A stretch of DNA of 64,000 bases, taken from an uncultured Hyphomicrobiales bacterium. GTDB lineage: Bacteria; Pseudomonadota; Alphaproteobacteria; Rhizobiales; Beijerinckiaceae. The notes below the pieces were generated by a model. It made no database searches and was not told where the DNA came from. It saw only the letters and a program-made list of their open reading frames with translations. Position 1 is the first letter of the stretch, and each line of letters begins with the position of its first letter. Positions 32,217-40,706 of the stretch are shown here, one piece after another. The stretch is from positions 85,574 through 149,573 of the forward strand of contig CAINED010000080.1 in NCBI GenBank assembly GCA_903847605.1. The letters are read 5' to 3'. The position numbers were made by a program, and so were the translations under genes.

Positions 32217-33569
32217 TCACTGCGCCGCCTGTTGCTTGTGTGCGCCCGAGAAAAAGCGATTCTCCGGCCTTGGCAACCCCAAATTTTCCCTGAGCGTTAC
32301 ACCCTCATATTCCCTGCGGAAAATGCCGCGCCGCTGCAATTCCGGCACGAGATTGTCGACGAAATCATAGAGCCCGCCGGGGTGATAGGGGAACTGGATG
32401 GTGAAACCATCCGAGCCTTCCATCGTCAGCCATTCCTCCATTTCGTCGGCGACGCTTTTCACTGTGCCAACCATCGCGAGACTCGCATAACCGCCGATGC
32501 GCTGCGCAAGCTGGCGCACGGTGAGATTGTCGCGTTTGGCGATCATGATGGCGCGTTCGCGCGAGGTCTTGCCATGCTCGGTCTCGGGAATATCGGGCAG
32601 CGGCGCATCGAGATCGAAGGTCGAAGCGTCGACGCCCAGCGCGATCGACAATGAAGGCAGGCAGGAATCCTCATGCACGAGAGAGTCGAGGATGGCGCGC
32701 TTCTTCTTCGCTTCGTCGATGGTGTCGCCGAGTATGACCATGCAGGCCGGCAATATCTTGATGTGATCGCGATTGCGTCCGAGCCGTTCGGCGCGGCCTT
32801 TCACGTCGGCGAAGAATTCGCGTGCGACTGTGAGATTGGGCAGCGATGTGAACACCATTTCGGCAGTTTCGGCCGCCAGTTGCCGGCCCGGCTCCGAAGC
32901 GCCCGCCTGCACGATGACAGGCCAACCCTGCACGGGACGGGCTATGTTCAGGGGGCCCCGCACGTCCAAAAATTCGCCGTGATGATCGAGCACATGGATC
33001 TTGTCGGGATCGGAGAAAATGCCGCTCTCGACATCGCGGACGATGGCGTCGTCGGCGAAGGAATCCCATAGACCTGTGACCACATCGTAGAACTCGCGCG
33101 CGCGGCGATAGCGCACGGCGTGCTCCATATGTCCCTTCATGCCAAAATTCAGCGCGGCGTCGGGGTTGGAGGTCGTGACGATGTTCCAGGCCGCGCGGCC
33201 GTTGCTGATGTGATCGAGCGAGGCGAAGCGCCGCGCGATATGATAGGCGGCGTCGTAAGTCGTCGACGCCGTCGCCGCAAGGCCGATGCGCTGCGTCGAC
33301 ACCGCCAGCGCCGAGAGCAGCGTGAACGGTTCGAACGAAGTGACCGTATGGCTGCGGCGCAGCGCCTTGAAGGGCATGTTCAGCACGGCCATGTGATCGG
33401 CCATGAAGAAGGAATCGAATTTCCCCGCTTCAAGCTTTTGCGCCAGCGTCTGCAGCTTGGCGAAATTGAAGTTCACGTCCGGCCAAGCGCCGGGATAACG
33501 CCACGCGCCGGTATGTATTGTGGCGGGGCGCATGAAGGCGCCGAGATGAAGCTGCTTCTTGCCGGACAT
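32217..33569 (-). CDS. LLM-class flavin-dependent monooxygenase (NtaA/SnaA/DszA group)
   Basis: 450 residues of the bacterial-luciferase-like fold in the two-component FMNH2 monooxygenase subgroup that includes nitrilotriacetate and dibenzothiophene-sulfone monooxygenases. Motifs are HLGAFMRPATIHTGAWRYPG, FDSFFMADHMAVLN, SHTVTSFEPFTLLSALA, HISNGRAAWNIVTTSNPDAA (very typical of the group) and GWPVIVQAGASEPGRQLAAE. It needs reduced FMN from a separate reductase that is not nearby. The substrate is unknown; such enzymes usually attack chelators or organosulfur compounds. Start ATG 33569. It is the upstream gene of a minus-strand run ending in the cytochrome b561. Confidence 0.93.
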   Translation of the reverse strand: MSGKKQLHLGAFMRPATIHTGAWRYPGAWPDVNFNFAKLQTLAQKLEAGKFDSFFMADHMAVLNMPFKALRRSHTVTSFEPFTLLSALAVSTQRIGLAATASTTYDAAYHIARRFASLDHISNGRAAWNIVTTSNPDAALNFGMKGHMEHAVRYRRAREFYDVVTGLWDSFADDAIVRDVESGIFSDPDKIHVLDHHGEFLDVRGPLNIARPVQGWPVIVQAGASEPGRQLAAETAEMVFTSLPNLTVAREFFADVKGRAERLGRNRDHIKILPACMVILGDTIDEAKKKRAILDSLVHEDSCLPSLSIALGVDASTFDLDAPLPDIPETEHGKTSRERAIMIAKRDNLTVRQLAQRIGGYASLAMVGTVKSVADEMEEWLTMEGSDGFTIQFPYHPGGLYDFVDNLVPELQRRGIFRREYEGVTLRENLGLPRPENRFFSGAHKQQAAQ

Positions 33570-33831
33570 GATCAGACCTTCGCTTGATGTGCAGGTTGAA
33601 GCTAAACCTTCCTGCCGGGGAGGGGAAGTCCGGCTGGCAAGGAAGGGCGTTGGCGCCGGGCATTGCCTGTCCGAAAAACTCGATTTATTATGCATAGTTA
33701 GACGGCAAAGCGCGCATCATAACAGCGACGCCGTCCGGAATGCCGGAATTCCCGAAATGCCGGTTGCCCCAGACGCATACCGGTCTCAACCGCAATTTTA
33801 ATTCGTTCTGCGAAGGCGGAAGGAGTGCATC

Positions 33832-36504
33832 ATGGCCGGACCCGGTGGCACCGTCATTTTGACCGACGGCGACGATTTCTTTCCTGGTGGCGGCGACGAC
33901 AACTCGGGTAACGAAACGATATACGCGCAAGGCGGTGACGATACCGTCCATGGCGGTCTTGGCAACGATGCGATCCTAGGTGGATCAGGCAACGATACAC
34001 TCTACGGCGACGACGGCGACGATTCGCTGGGCGGCTACGAGGGCGACGATTATCTCTACGGCGGAATTGGCAACGACCATCTCATCGGCTTCGAGGGCAA
34101 CGACACGCTCGACGGCGGCGAGGGCAACGATTCTCTCGTGGATCTCGGTGAAGGCGACCATATTTTTCATGGCGGCAGTGGCGACGACTATATTGAAAGC
34201 GCTCAGGCCGGGAACGATCAGCTCTTCGGCGATTCCGGCAACGATACCCTTCTGGGACGCGCCGGCGATCTGCTGGATGGCGGCAGTGGCATAGATTATC
34301 TCAGCCTCGACCTCTCCGCATCGTCCCTCGATTTCAATATCGACTATCTCGATCAGGTCGGATCGGCATTAATCCTCGCCGACGGCACAAGCATCCAGGA
34401 TATCGAAAGCTACCAACTCTCTACGGGCAGCGGCAACGATACCTTCGATTTTCGCGGAAATAACAGCGGTGCGTCTGTCCAGATCACGTCCGGGGCCGGA
34501 GATGACGTATTTTATGTCAACGAGGCGACGATCGGAAGTTTCATGGCCTTTATGGGAGGCGGATACGATACTTTGATCGGCGAATTCGGGACAGTTTCAG
34601 TTTCGGTTATTGTTTCGGAGGCCAGTATCAACGCTGGTGGGAACGGCATCAGCACAAGCGGCGTGGAGCGTAGCATAGTAACATCCGGTTCCGGCGACGA
34701 TCAGCTTTACGGAGCATCAGGCAACGACTGGTTCAGCGCCGGCGCAGGCAACGATATTCTGCACGGCGGCGGCGGCGAAGATCATCTCGAAGCAGGCGAT
34801 GGCAACGACACGATCACCGACGAAGGCTCGGTCGCGGATATCGATGCGGGAGCCGGGAACGACACGATCAACATTGCCTTCTTCACGTCGGGGGCGATCA
34901 ACGGCGGAAGCGACACGGACCGGCTCGTTCTCTTGAATTCAGTCAATCTGTCTCAACTGACTTTGAGTGGCGTCGAATATCTTGTGACGAACACCAACGT
35001 CGGCATTGGCCGAGCTGCGGATTTTCAAAGCTTTTCCAGAATTTATGGCTCGACGGTCAACACGACATGGCCCGTGGTGCTGCAACTAGTAGCGACGGGT
35101 GCCAGCACGACGCTCGATCTTTCAGCCGCCTTGGCGAGCGAAGGCGGGCGGGCCGTCCAGGTCACGGGAACATTGGACGACGAGACCATCACCAGTTTCG
35201 ATCGAGACGACATACTCGAAGGCATGGGCGGCAACGATGTGCTCAACGGCGGCCTCGGCAGCGACACGCTCGATGGTGGCGCAGGCAACGATCACCTCGT
35301 CGGCGGGACGGAAGGAGATACGCTTATCGGCGGCGCAGGCAACGATCTGCTTGATGGCGGCGGCGATGCCGACACGGCCAGTTACGCAAACGCGACAGGC
35401 AGCGTGACCGTCAACCTGCTCCTCGCCGGTGCGCAGAATACACTGGGAGCGGGCACGGATACGCTCGTGAGCATCGAATATCTGACAGGCTCGCAATACG
35501 GCGATACGCTGACAGGAAATAACGGTACGAATATCATCAATGGCGGCGGCGGCAACGATATCATAAACGGCCGCGGAAACATCGACTTCATGACCGGCGG
35601 CACGGGCGACGATCGGTACTATGTCGACGATGCCAGTGATGTGGTGACAGAGATCGCAGGCCAGGGCAGCGATCGCGTCTACGCGAGCGTGAATTATACA
35701 TTGGGAACAGGACAGTCGATCGAGTTCCTGCTGGCCAACGCCGGCGCCACTTCATTGACGCTGCGCGGCAACGAACTCGCCAACAATATCCAGGGTAATT
35801 CCGGCAACGATACCCTTGAGGGACGCGACGGCGCCGACATTCTGGACGGCCGCGGAGGCATCGACGATATGTCCGGCGGTAACGGAAACGACAAATATTA
35901 TGTCGACAACGCCAATGACGTTCTTCACGAGGGCGCCAGTGAAGGCACGCTCGACATTGTCTATGCCAGCGTCGATTACACGTTGGCGTCAGGCGAGTAT
36001 GTCGAGCGTCTCTACGCCAACGTGAACACGGCGCTGACATTGACCGGCAACGAATTTGCCAACGGCATTTTTGGCGCGGCCGGCAACGACACGCTGAATG
36101 GCGGCGCGGGCGCAGACACGCTCACCGGCAACGGTGGCGCCGACCGTCTCGTCGGCGGGGCGGGCATCGACACGCTGTTCGGCAATGCCGGCGGGGATGT
36201 CTTCGTGCTCTCCAACCTCGCCGCTGACCGCGACGGCATCCGCGACTGGGCCACGGAGGACCAGATCGAGATATCCGCGTCGCTGTTCGGCGGTGGACTT
36301 GTCGCGGGCTCTCTGGCAGGCGGACAGTTCGCGACGAACGGAACCGGCGTTGCAGGCGATGCGGATGATCGCTTCGTCTACAACACTTCGAACGGCGCGC
36401 TATATTTCGACATCGACGGCAGTGGCGATGACGCGCGCGTGCAGATCGCAAGCCTGACGGGAATACCGGCGTTGACGGCTGCGGATTTCAATATCGTCGC
36501 CTGA
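33832..36504 (+). CDS. RTX calcium-binding secreted protein 1
   Basis: 890 residues made largely of GGxGxDxxx nonapeptide repeats (for example GGLGNDAILGGSGNDTLYGD and GGAGNDHLVGGTEGDTLIGG), which form calcium-bound beta-rolls outside the cell. A long RTX block at about residues 15-145 is followed by a less regular section, a second block near 460-520, and two copies of a module of the type DDRYYVDDASDVVTEIAGQG ending NYTLGTGQSIEFLLANAG. The C-terminus ends TAADFNIVA, as in the two other RTX proteins here. No signal peptide and no protease, lipase or toxin domain. Probably exported uncleaved by a type I system such as that at 12-16 kb. ATG 33832 follows GGAAGGAG. Confidence 0.93.
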   Translation: MAGPGGTVILTDGDDFFPGGGDDNSGNETIYAQGGDDTVHGGLGNDAILGGSGNDTLYGDDGDDSLGGYEGDDYLYGGIGNDHLIGFEGNDTLDGGEGNDSLVDLGEGDHIFHGGSGDDYIESAQAGNDQLFGDSGNDTLLGRAGDLLDGGSGIDYLSLDLSASSLDFNIDYLDQVGSALILADGTSIQDIESYQLSTGSGNDTFDFRGNNSGASVQITSGAGDDVFYVNEATIGSFMAFMGGGYDTLIGEFGTVSVSVIVSEASINAGGNGISTSGVERSIVTSGSGDDQLYGASGNDWFSAGAGNDILHGGGGEDHLEAGDGNDTITDEGSVADIDAGAGNDTINIAFFTSGAINGGSDTDRLVLLNSVNLSQLTLSGVEYLVTNTNVGIGRAADFQSFSRIYGSTVNTTWPVVLQLVATGASTTLDLSAALASEGGRAVQVTGTLDDETITSFDRDDILEGMGGNDVLNGGLGSDTLDGGAGNDHLVGGTEGDTLIGGAGNDLLDGGGDADTASYANATGSVTVNLLLAGAQNTLGAGTDTLVSIEYLTGSQYGDTLTGNNGTNIINGGGGNDIINGRGNIDFMTGGTGDDRYYVDDASDVVTEIAGQGSDRVYASVNYTLGTGQSIEFLLANAGATSLTLRGNELANNIQGNSGNDTLEGRDGADILDGRGGIDDMSGGNGNDKYYVDNANDVLHEGASEGTLDIVYASVDYTLASGEYVERLYANVNTALTLTGNEFANGIFGAAGNDTLNGGAGADTLTGNGGADRLVGGAGIDTLFGNAGGDVFVLSNLAADRDGIRDWATEDQIEISASLFGGGLVAGSLAGGQFATNGTGVAGDADDRFVYNTSNGALYFDIDGSGDDARVQIASLTGIPALTAADFNIVA

Positions 36505-36586
36505 CCCGCGCTCCGGTGCAGATTTCGCCTCTCCTCTTGGCCCGGCATTCATGTATGATCGGGTCAAGGGAGACAGGGAGGACTGC

Positions 36587-37561
36587 ATGTTTGCGAAGTT
36601 TGGCCGCAGTTTCACATTGCTTGGCGTCGTGCTCATGGCATTGCCCGCGCAGGCCCAGCAATGGCCGGACAAATCCATCCGTCTATACGTCGCGCAGGGG
36701 CCCGGCGGCGGGCAGGATACGATCGCGCGCTATCTCTCAGAGAAGGTCTCGGGCGTTCTCAAGCAGCAGATCATCGTCGAGAACCGCGCAGGCGCTGGCG
36801 CCATCATCGGCATGCAGGCGGCGGCGCGCGCGCCGGCGGACGGCTATAATTTCGCGATGACGTCATCGGCAGGCATGGCGTCGAACCCGCATCTGGTAAA
36901 GGCGTTGCCCTACGATCCGCTCATGGATTTCACGCCCGTGGCGATGATCAGCCGTCCCGGCTTTCTCATCTCCATCAATGCGAAGTCGCCGCACAAGACG
37001 CTGGCCGATGTCATCGCGCATGAGAAGGCCAATCCCGGCTCTCTCTCCGTCGTCATCGACGGCCCGCGCAACGCGACGGGGCTCACCGCTGCCTATCTCA
37101 ACAAGATCGCGGGCATCAACATACGTCTTGTGCCCTATACATCGCCTGCACAGGGCCTGCAGGACGTGATCGGCGGCAATGTCGATCTCTTTGTGCAGGC
37201 AGTGGGACTGCAACTGCCGCAGATCGAGGCGGGCAGGCTTCGCCCGCTGGCCGTATCGAGCGTGCAACGCGAGCCTGCATTGCCTGATGTCCAGACCGTG
37301 GGCGAAACCTATCCGGGCTTCGCCCTGGTCGGCTGGCTGATGATCTCGGCGCCAACGGGTACGCCGAAGGAAGCTGTCGAGGGCATGAACCGCGCATTCG
37401 ATACGGTACTCAAGATGCCCGACGTGCAGGCCTGGATGACGCGCAACGGCTCGCATAACAGGACGGGCGCGGGCACGCTGGCCGAACTCGATTCATTCGT
37501 GAAGAACGAGATCGAGATATGGGGCAAGGCCGTGAAGGCGATTGGCCTCGAGCCGATGTAG
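36587..37561 (+). CDS. Bug-family solute-binding protein (tripartite tricarboxylate transporter type)
   Basis: 324 residues: a signal peptide (FTLLGVVLMALPAQAQ) followed by the Bug fold, with WPDKSIRLYVAQGPGGGQDT, IVENRAGAGAIIGMQAAARA, NPHLVKALPYDPLMDFTPVA, VDLFVQAVGLQLPQIEAGRL and the late LKMPDVQAWMTRNG. Bug proteins capture carboxylates or aromatic acids in the periplasm for TctAB-type transporters; no TctA or TctB is in the window. It sits between two RTX genes with its own GGGAGGACTGC ribosome site, and the mixture looks like an insertion between paralogues. The ligand is unknown. Confidence 0.9.
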   Translation: MFAKFGRSFTLLGVVLMALPAQAQQWPDKSIRLYVAQGPGGGQDTIARYLSEKVSGVLKQQIIVENRAGAGAIIGMQAAARAPADGYNFAMTSSAGMASNPHLVKALPYDPLMDFTPVAMISRPGFLISINAKSPHKTLADVIAHEKANPGSLSVVIDGPRNATGLTAAYLNKIAGINIRLVPYTSPAQGLQDVIGGNVDLFVQAVGLQLPQIEAGRLRPLAVSSVQREPALPDVQTVGETYPGFALVGWLMISAPTGTPKEAVEGMNRAFDTVLKMPDVQAWMTRNGSHNRTGAGTLAELDSFVKNEIEIWGKAVKAIGLEPM

Positions 37562-37817
37562 CCTGTGGTTGCGGGACTTATTCGCTTAGTTATGGAGATT
37601 CGCGCGCTGTTTCGCCCGGTGTATTGTGTCTTTTGCGCAACGCGTCGGGAAGGAGACCTAGCGCCTCCGTAAGCATTCGAAAGACGTGCGCCGCCAATAA
37701 GTTGCAAAGTTGCAACAGCTTGACAGTTTAGTGGAAGGCCGCGAGATTTCCGCGCGGAATGCCGCCGCATGCCGGCGATGTGTTTGATCCACACCCGATT
37801 TTCGCCGGAGCTCTCCC

Positions 37818-40478
37818 ATGCCCATCAACGTCATCTCCACCAACCAGTTCGCGACTGTAACGGCTAATACCGCCAACGATATTTGGGTCCTCACGAACAA
37901 CACGCTGATCGCGGCGGGTACTGGTCCGGGATTCGACGGGTTCGGAGTGAACGGCAACAAATCTTTCCTAGTCTATGGAAATCTTATTTCCGAGGGAAAC
38001 GGTATACAATTGGGGGATGAGCCATCCGAATCGGGCGGCAATAATTTCGTTCGCGTCTACGCATCCGGGACGCTTTTTTCGAATTCCGGCTATGGCGTCC
38101 TCAGTTATGGCGGCAGTCTCGATTTGATAAACGATGGTTCGATCGATTCATTATACGGAATCGCTTCGATTGGAGGCAATGATACGATCACGAACAACGG
38201 TACGATCTCCTCGTCGACGAATGGCGTTTATCTGCAAGGCAGCAACTCTGCTATCGACAACCATGGTGTAATTTCTGCGGAAATATACGGAATATACAGT
38301 TTCGTTGGCAACGCCGTCCGCATTTCAAATACCGGCCTGATTCAGCTTAGCGGCGAGGCGGGCATTGCCGGCATCCGGATGGACGGGGCAGATAATTCCG
38401 AAATTGTAAATTCTGGTGAGATCATCGTGTCATCCGAATTTACGAATGGAGCCCGCGGCGTCTGGATAAACACAGTTGGAGGAACTTTTGCGAGTTTCAT
38501 CAATTATGGAACGGTGACTGGTCAATATGCGTTTGACGGCGGAGATGGCCAGGACACTGTAACCAACGCGGCGACGGGGGTTCTTTTTGGTTTCGTTAGC
38601 CTGGGTAATGGATCGGATAGGCTTTCCAATCTGGGCGCCATCTACGGCGAGATCACTGCCGGCGCCGGCGACGACATTCTCGATCTGCGCGGCGGCATCG
38701 TCACAGGCGGCATACACGGCGGGGCAGGCAACGACGTCTATTATATCGATCGGTCGGATATCTCCCTTCACGAAGATACCGGTTATGGCCACGATCGGAT
38801 TTACAGTTCCGTCAGCTACGAGCTTGATGTATTTGACGGCGAGATCGAAGAATTGTGGCTGTTGGATGGCGGCATAAATGCGTCGGGCAATGCGCTGGAT
38901 AATGAAATTTACGGCAACAGCGCCAACAATCTGCTTCAGGGTAATGGAGGAAACGACACCATCTCCGGATTTGATGGCAACGATATTCTGCTGGGCGGCT
39001 CCGGCAACGACGATATCGATGGCGGTGCTGGCAACGATACTTTCTTGGGTGATTCGGGTAACGACATCATCGACGGCGGACTTGATACGGACACATATGA
39101 CGCGGAAGCCGGACTGACCGGCGGCGTCTTCTTCAACTACGAAGGCACGGCCATCGGAAATGGCATCGGTACGGATACGATTTCGAGCATCGAGCGTTTC
39201 CTCGGCAGCAGTTACGGCGACCTCATCTGGACGTCATCCGATACATTTTCTTACGGCCGTGGAGGCGATGACACGCTCAATCTTTACGGAGGAAACGCCT
39301 ATTTCGACGGCGGCGATGGCAACGACACCGTGTCCTTCGGCAATTTCGAGTTCGGAATTGCGGCCAGCCTTGCGAACACATCGGCGCAGTCGGTTGGCGG
39401 CGGAAGCATCATCATGGTCAATGTCGAAAGCCTCATCGGTTCGCTCGGCAACGACACGCTGACTGGCAATTCCGGCGACAACCTCCTGTCTGGAGGCTTT
39501 GGCGACGATACGCTTCTGGGCGGCGTGGGTAACGATTTCCTGATCGGCAATTCCGGCAACGATCTCATCGATGGTGGCGATGGAATAGATACAGTCAGTT
39601 ATGAGGGGTCGTCAAACGCTGTAACCGTCAGGCTGTGGTCGCGCAATTCGCAAAATTTCGGGCTCGCGGGCAACGATACACTTCTGCGCATCGAAAATAT
39701 CATAGGTTCGCAATTCAACGACACGCTGGTCGGCACCAATGGCGTGAATGAAATCTGGGGCGGGGATGGCGACGACGTCATCAATGGCTACGCAGGCGCC
39801 GACGCCATGCATGGCGGCGCAGGAGACGACCGGTTCATCGTCGACAACACGGATGATGAAGTTTACGAGGCAAGCAGCCCGGCCGGTGGCCTGGATCGCG
39901 TCTATTCCAGCGTCAGCTATGAACTGATCGGCGGTCAGAATATCGAATATCTCTATGCCGACGCGGGACTGACGGGCCTTACCCTCACCGGGAACGAATT
40001 CGCCAACCGTATTTATGGTTCCAATGGGGGAAACGATGTGCTCACCGGCAATGAGGGGAACGATTTCCACTACGGTCAGGCCGGCAACGATTATCTCAAC
40101 GGCGGAACGGGCATCGACAATCTCTACGGCGGCTCCGGCAACGATGTCTTCGTGCTCCAGAACACATCGGCCGATTTCGACTATGTTCGCGATTTCGTCG
40201 TCGCCGACGATCAGATCGAAATCTCCGCCGCCCTGTTCGGCGCGGGTCTGGCGGCCGGCAATCCGCTGACAGGCCTTCAGTTCATAGCGAATGCGACAGG
40301 CGTGGCTTCGAACGGTGGCGACGCCACGACGCGCTTTGTCTATCGCACGACGGACGGCGCGCTTTATTTCGACAGCAACGGTTCAGCGGCAGGAGGTTCC
40401 GTCGCCATCGGCCGCGTTCTCGACGCCGGCGGACTTCCCGTCGCCCTCACCGCCGGGGACTTCAACATCGTGGCGTAA
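37818..40478 (+). CDS. RTX calcium-binding secreted protein 2
   Basis: 886 residues. The first 260 or so contain no RTX repeats but short beta-helix-like turns such as GSLDLINDGSIDSLYGIASI and NDTITNNGTISSSTNGVYLQ, resembling passenger or adhesin beta-helices. RTX repeats begin at about 280 (AGAGDDILDLRGGIVTGGIH) and recur near 370-420, 480-505, 540-590 and 640-680. Modules of the type YDIERS/VYYIDRSDISLHEDTG recur between blocks. The final 110 residues (starting DVFVLQNTSADFDYVRDFVV) are nearly identical to those of RTX protein 3 and end in FNIVA, a likely type I secretion tail. No enzyme domain. A terminator follows the stop. Confidence 0.92.
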   Translation: MPINVISTNQFATVTANTANDIWVLTNNTLIAAGTGPGFDGFGVNGNKSFLVYGNLISEGNGIQLGDEPSESGGNNFVRVYASGTLFSNSGYGVLSYGGSLDLINDGSIDSLYGIASIGGNDTITNNGTISSSTNGVYLQGSNSAIDNHGVISAEIYGIYSFVGNAVRISNTGLIQLSGEAGIAGIRMDGADNSEIVNSGEIIVSSEFTNGARGVWINTVGGTFASFINYGTVTGQYAFDGGDGQDTVTNAATGVLFGFVSLGNGSDRLSNLGAIYGEITAGAGDDILDLRGGIVTGGIHGGAGNDVYYIDRSDISLHEDTGYGHDRIYSSVSYELDVFDGEIEELWLLDGGINASGNALDNEIYGNSANNLLQGNGGNDTISGFDGNDILLGGSGNDDIDGGAGNDTFLGDSGNDIIDGGLDTDTYDAEAGLTGGVFFNYEGTAIGNGIGTDTISSIERFLGSSYGDLIWTSSDTFSYGRGGDDTLNLYGGNAYFDGGDGNDTVSFGNFEFGIAASLANTSAQSVGGGSIIMVNVESLIGSLGNDTLTGNSGDNLLSGGFGDDTLLGGVGNDFLIGNSGNDLIDGGDGIDTVSYEGSSNAVTVRLWSRNSQNFGLAGNDTLLRIENIIGSQFNDTLVGTNGVNEIWGGDGDDVINGYAGADAMHGGAGDDRFIVDNTDDEVYEASSPAGGLDRVYSSVSYELIGGQNIEYLYADAGLTGLTLTGNEFANRIYGSNGGNDVLTGNEGNDFHYGQAGNDYLNGGTGIDNLYGGSGNDVFVLQNTSADFDYVRDFVVADDQIEISAALFGAGLAAGNPLTGLQFIANATGVASNGGDATTRFVYRTTDGALYFDSNGSAAGGSVAIGRVLDAGGLPVALTAGDFNIVA

Positions 40479-40507
40479 TGGCTGCAGACTTCCTTTAGTC
40501 TCTTCAG

Positions 40508-40545
40508 GTCCGGGACGAGCAGGAGTGCTCTCCCGGACATTTTTT
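40508..40545 (+). terminator. Rho-independent terminator after RTX gene 2
   Basis: A long stem, GTCCGGGA-C-GAGCA / TGCTC-TCCCGGAC with a GGAG loop, is followed by A and six T residues. It lies 30 bases after the stop and separates the transcription of RTX genes 2 and 3. Confidence 0.92.
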
Positions 40546-40706
40546 CGGAGAACTCTGTCATCTGTCCGCCCGGATGACAATTATCTCGATATTTCAGGAT
40601 GTTGACACGATCAAACTCTGCCGCAACAAAGGTTTCCCAGCGTTGCGGGCCTAGGAGATGACATGCTCCCGCTTGCACATACAGTTCAGTTGCAGCGGAG
40701 GAAGCC

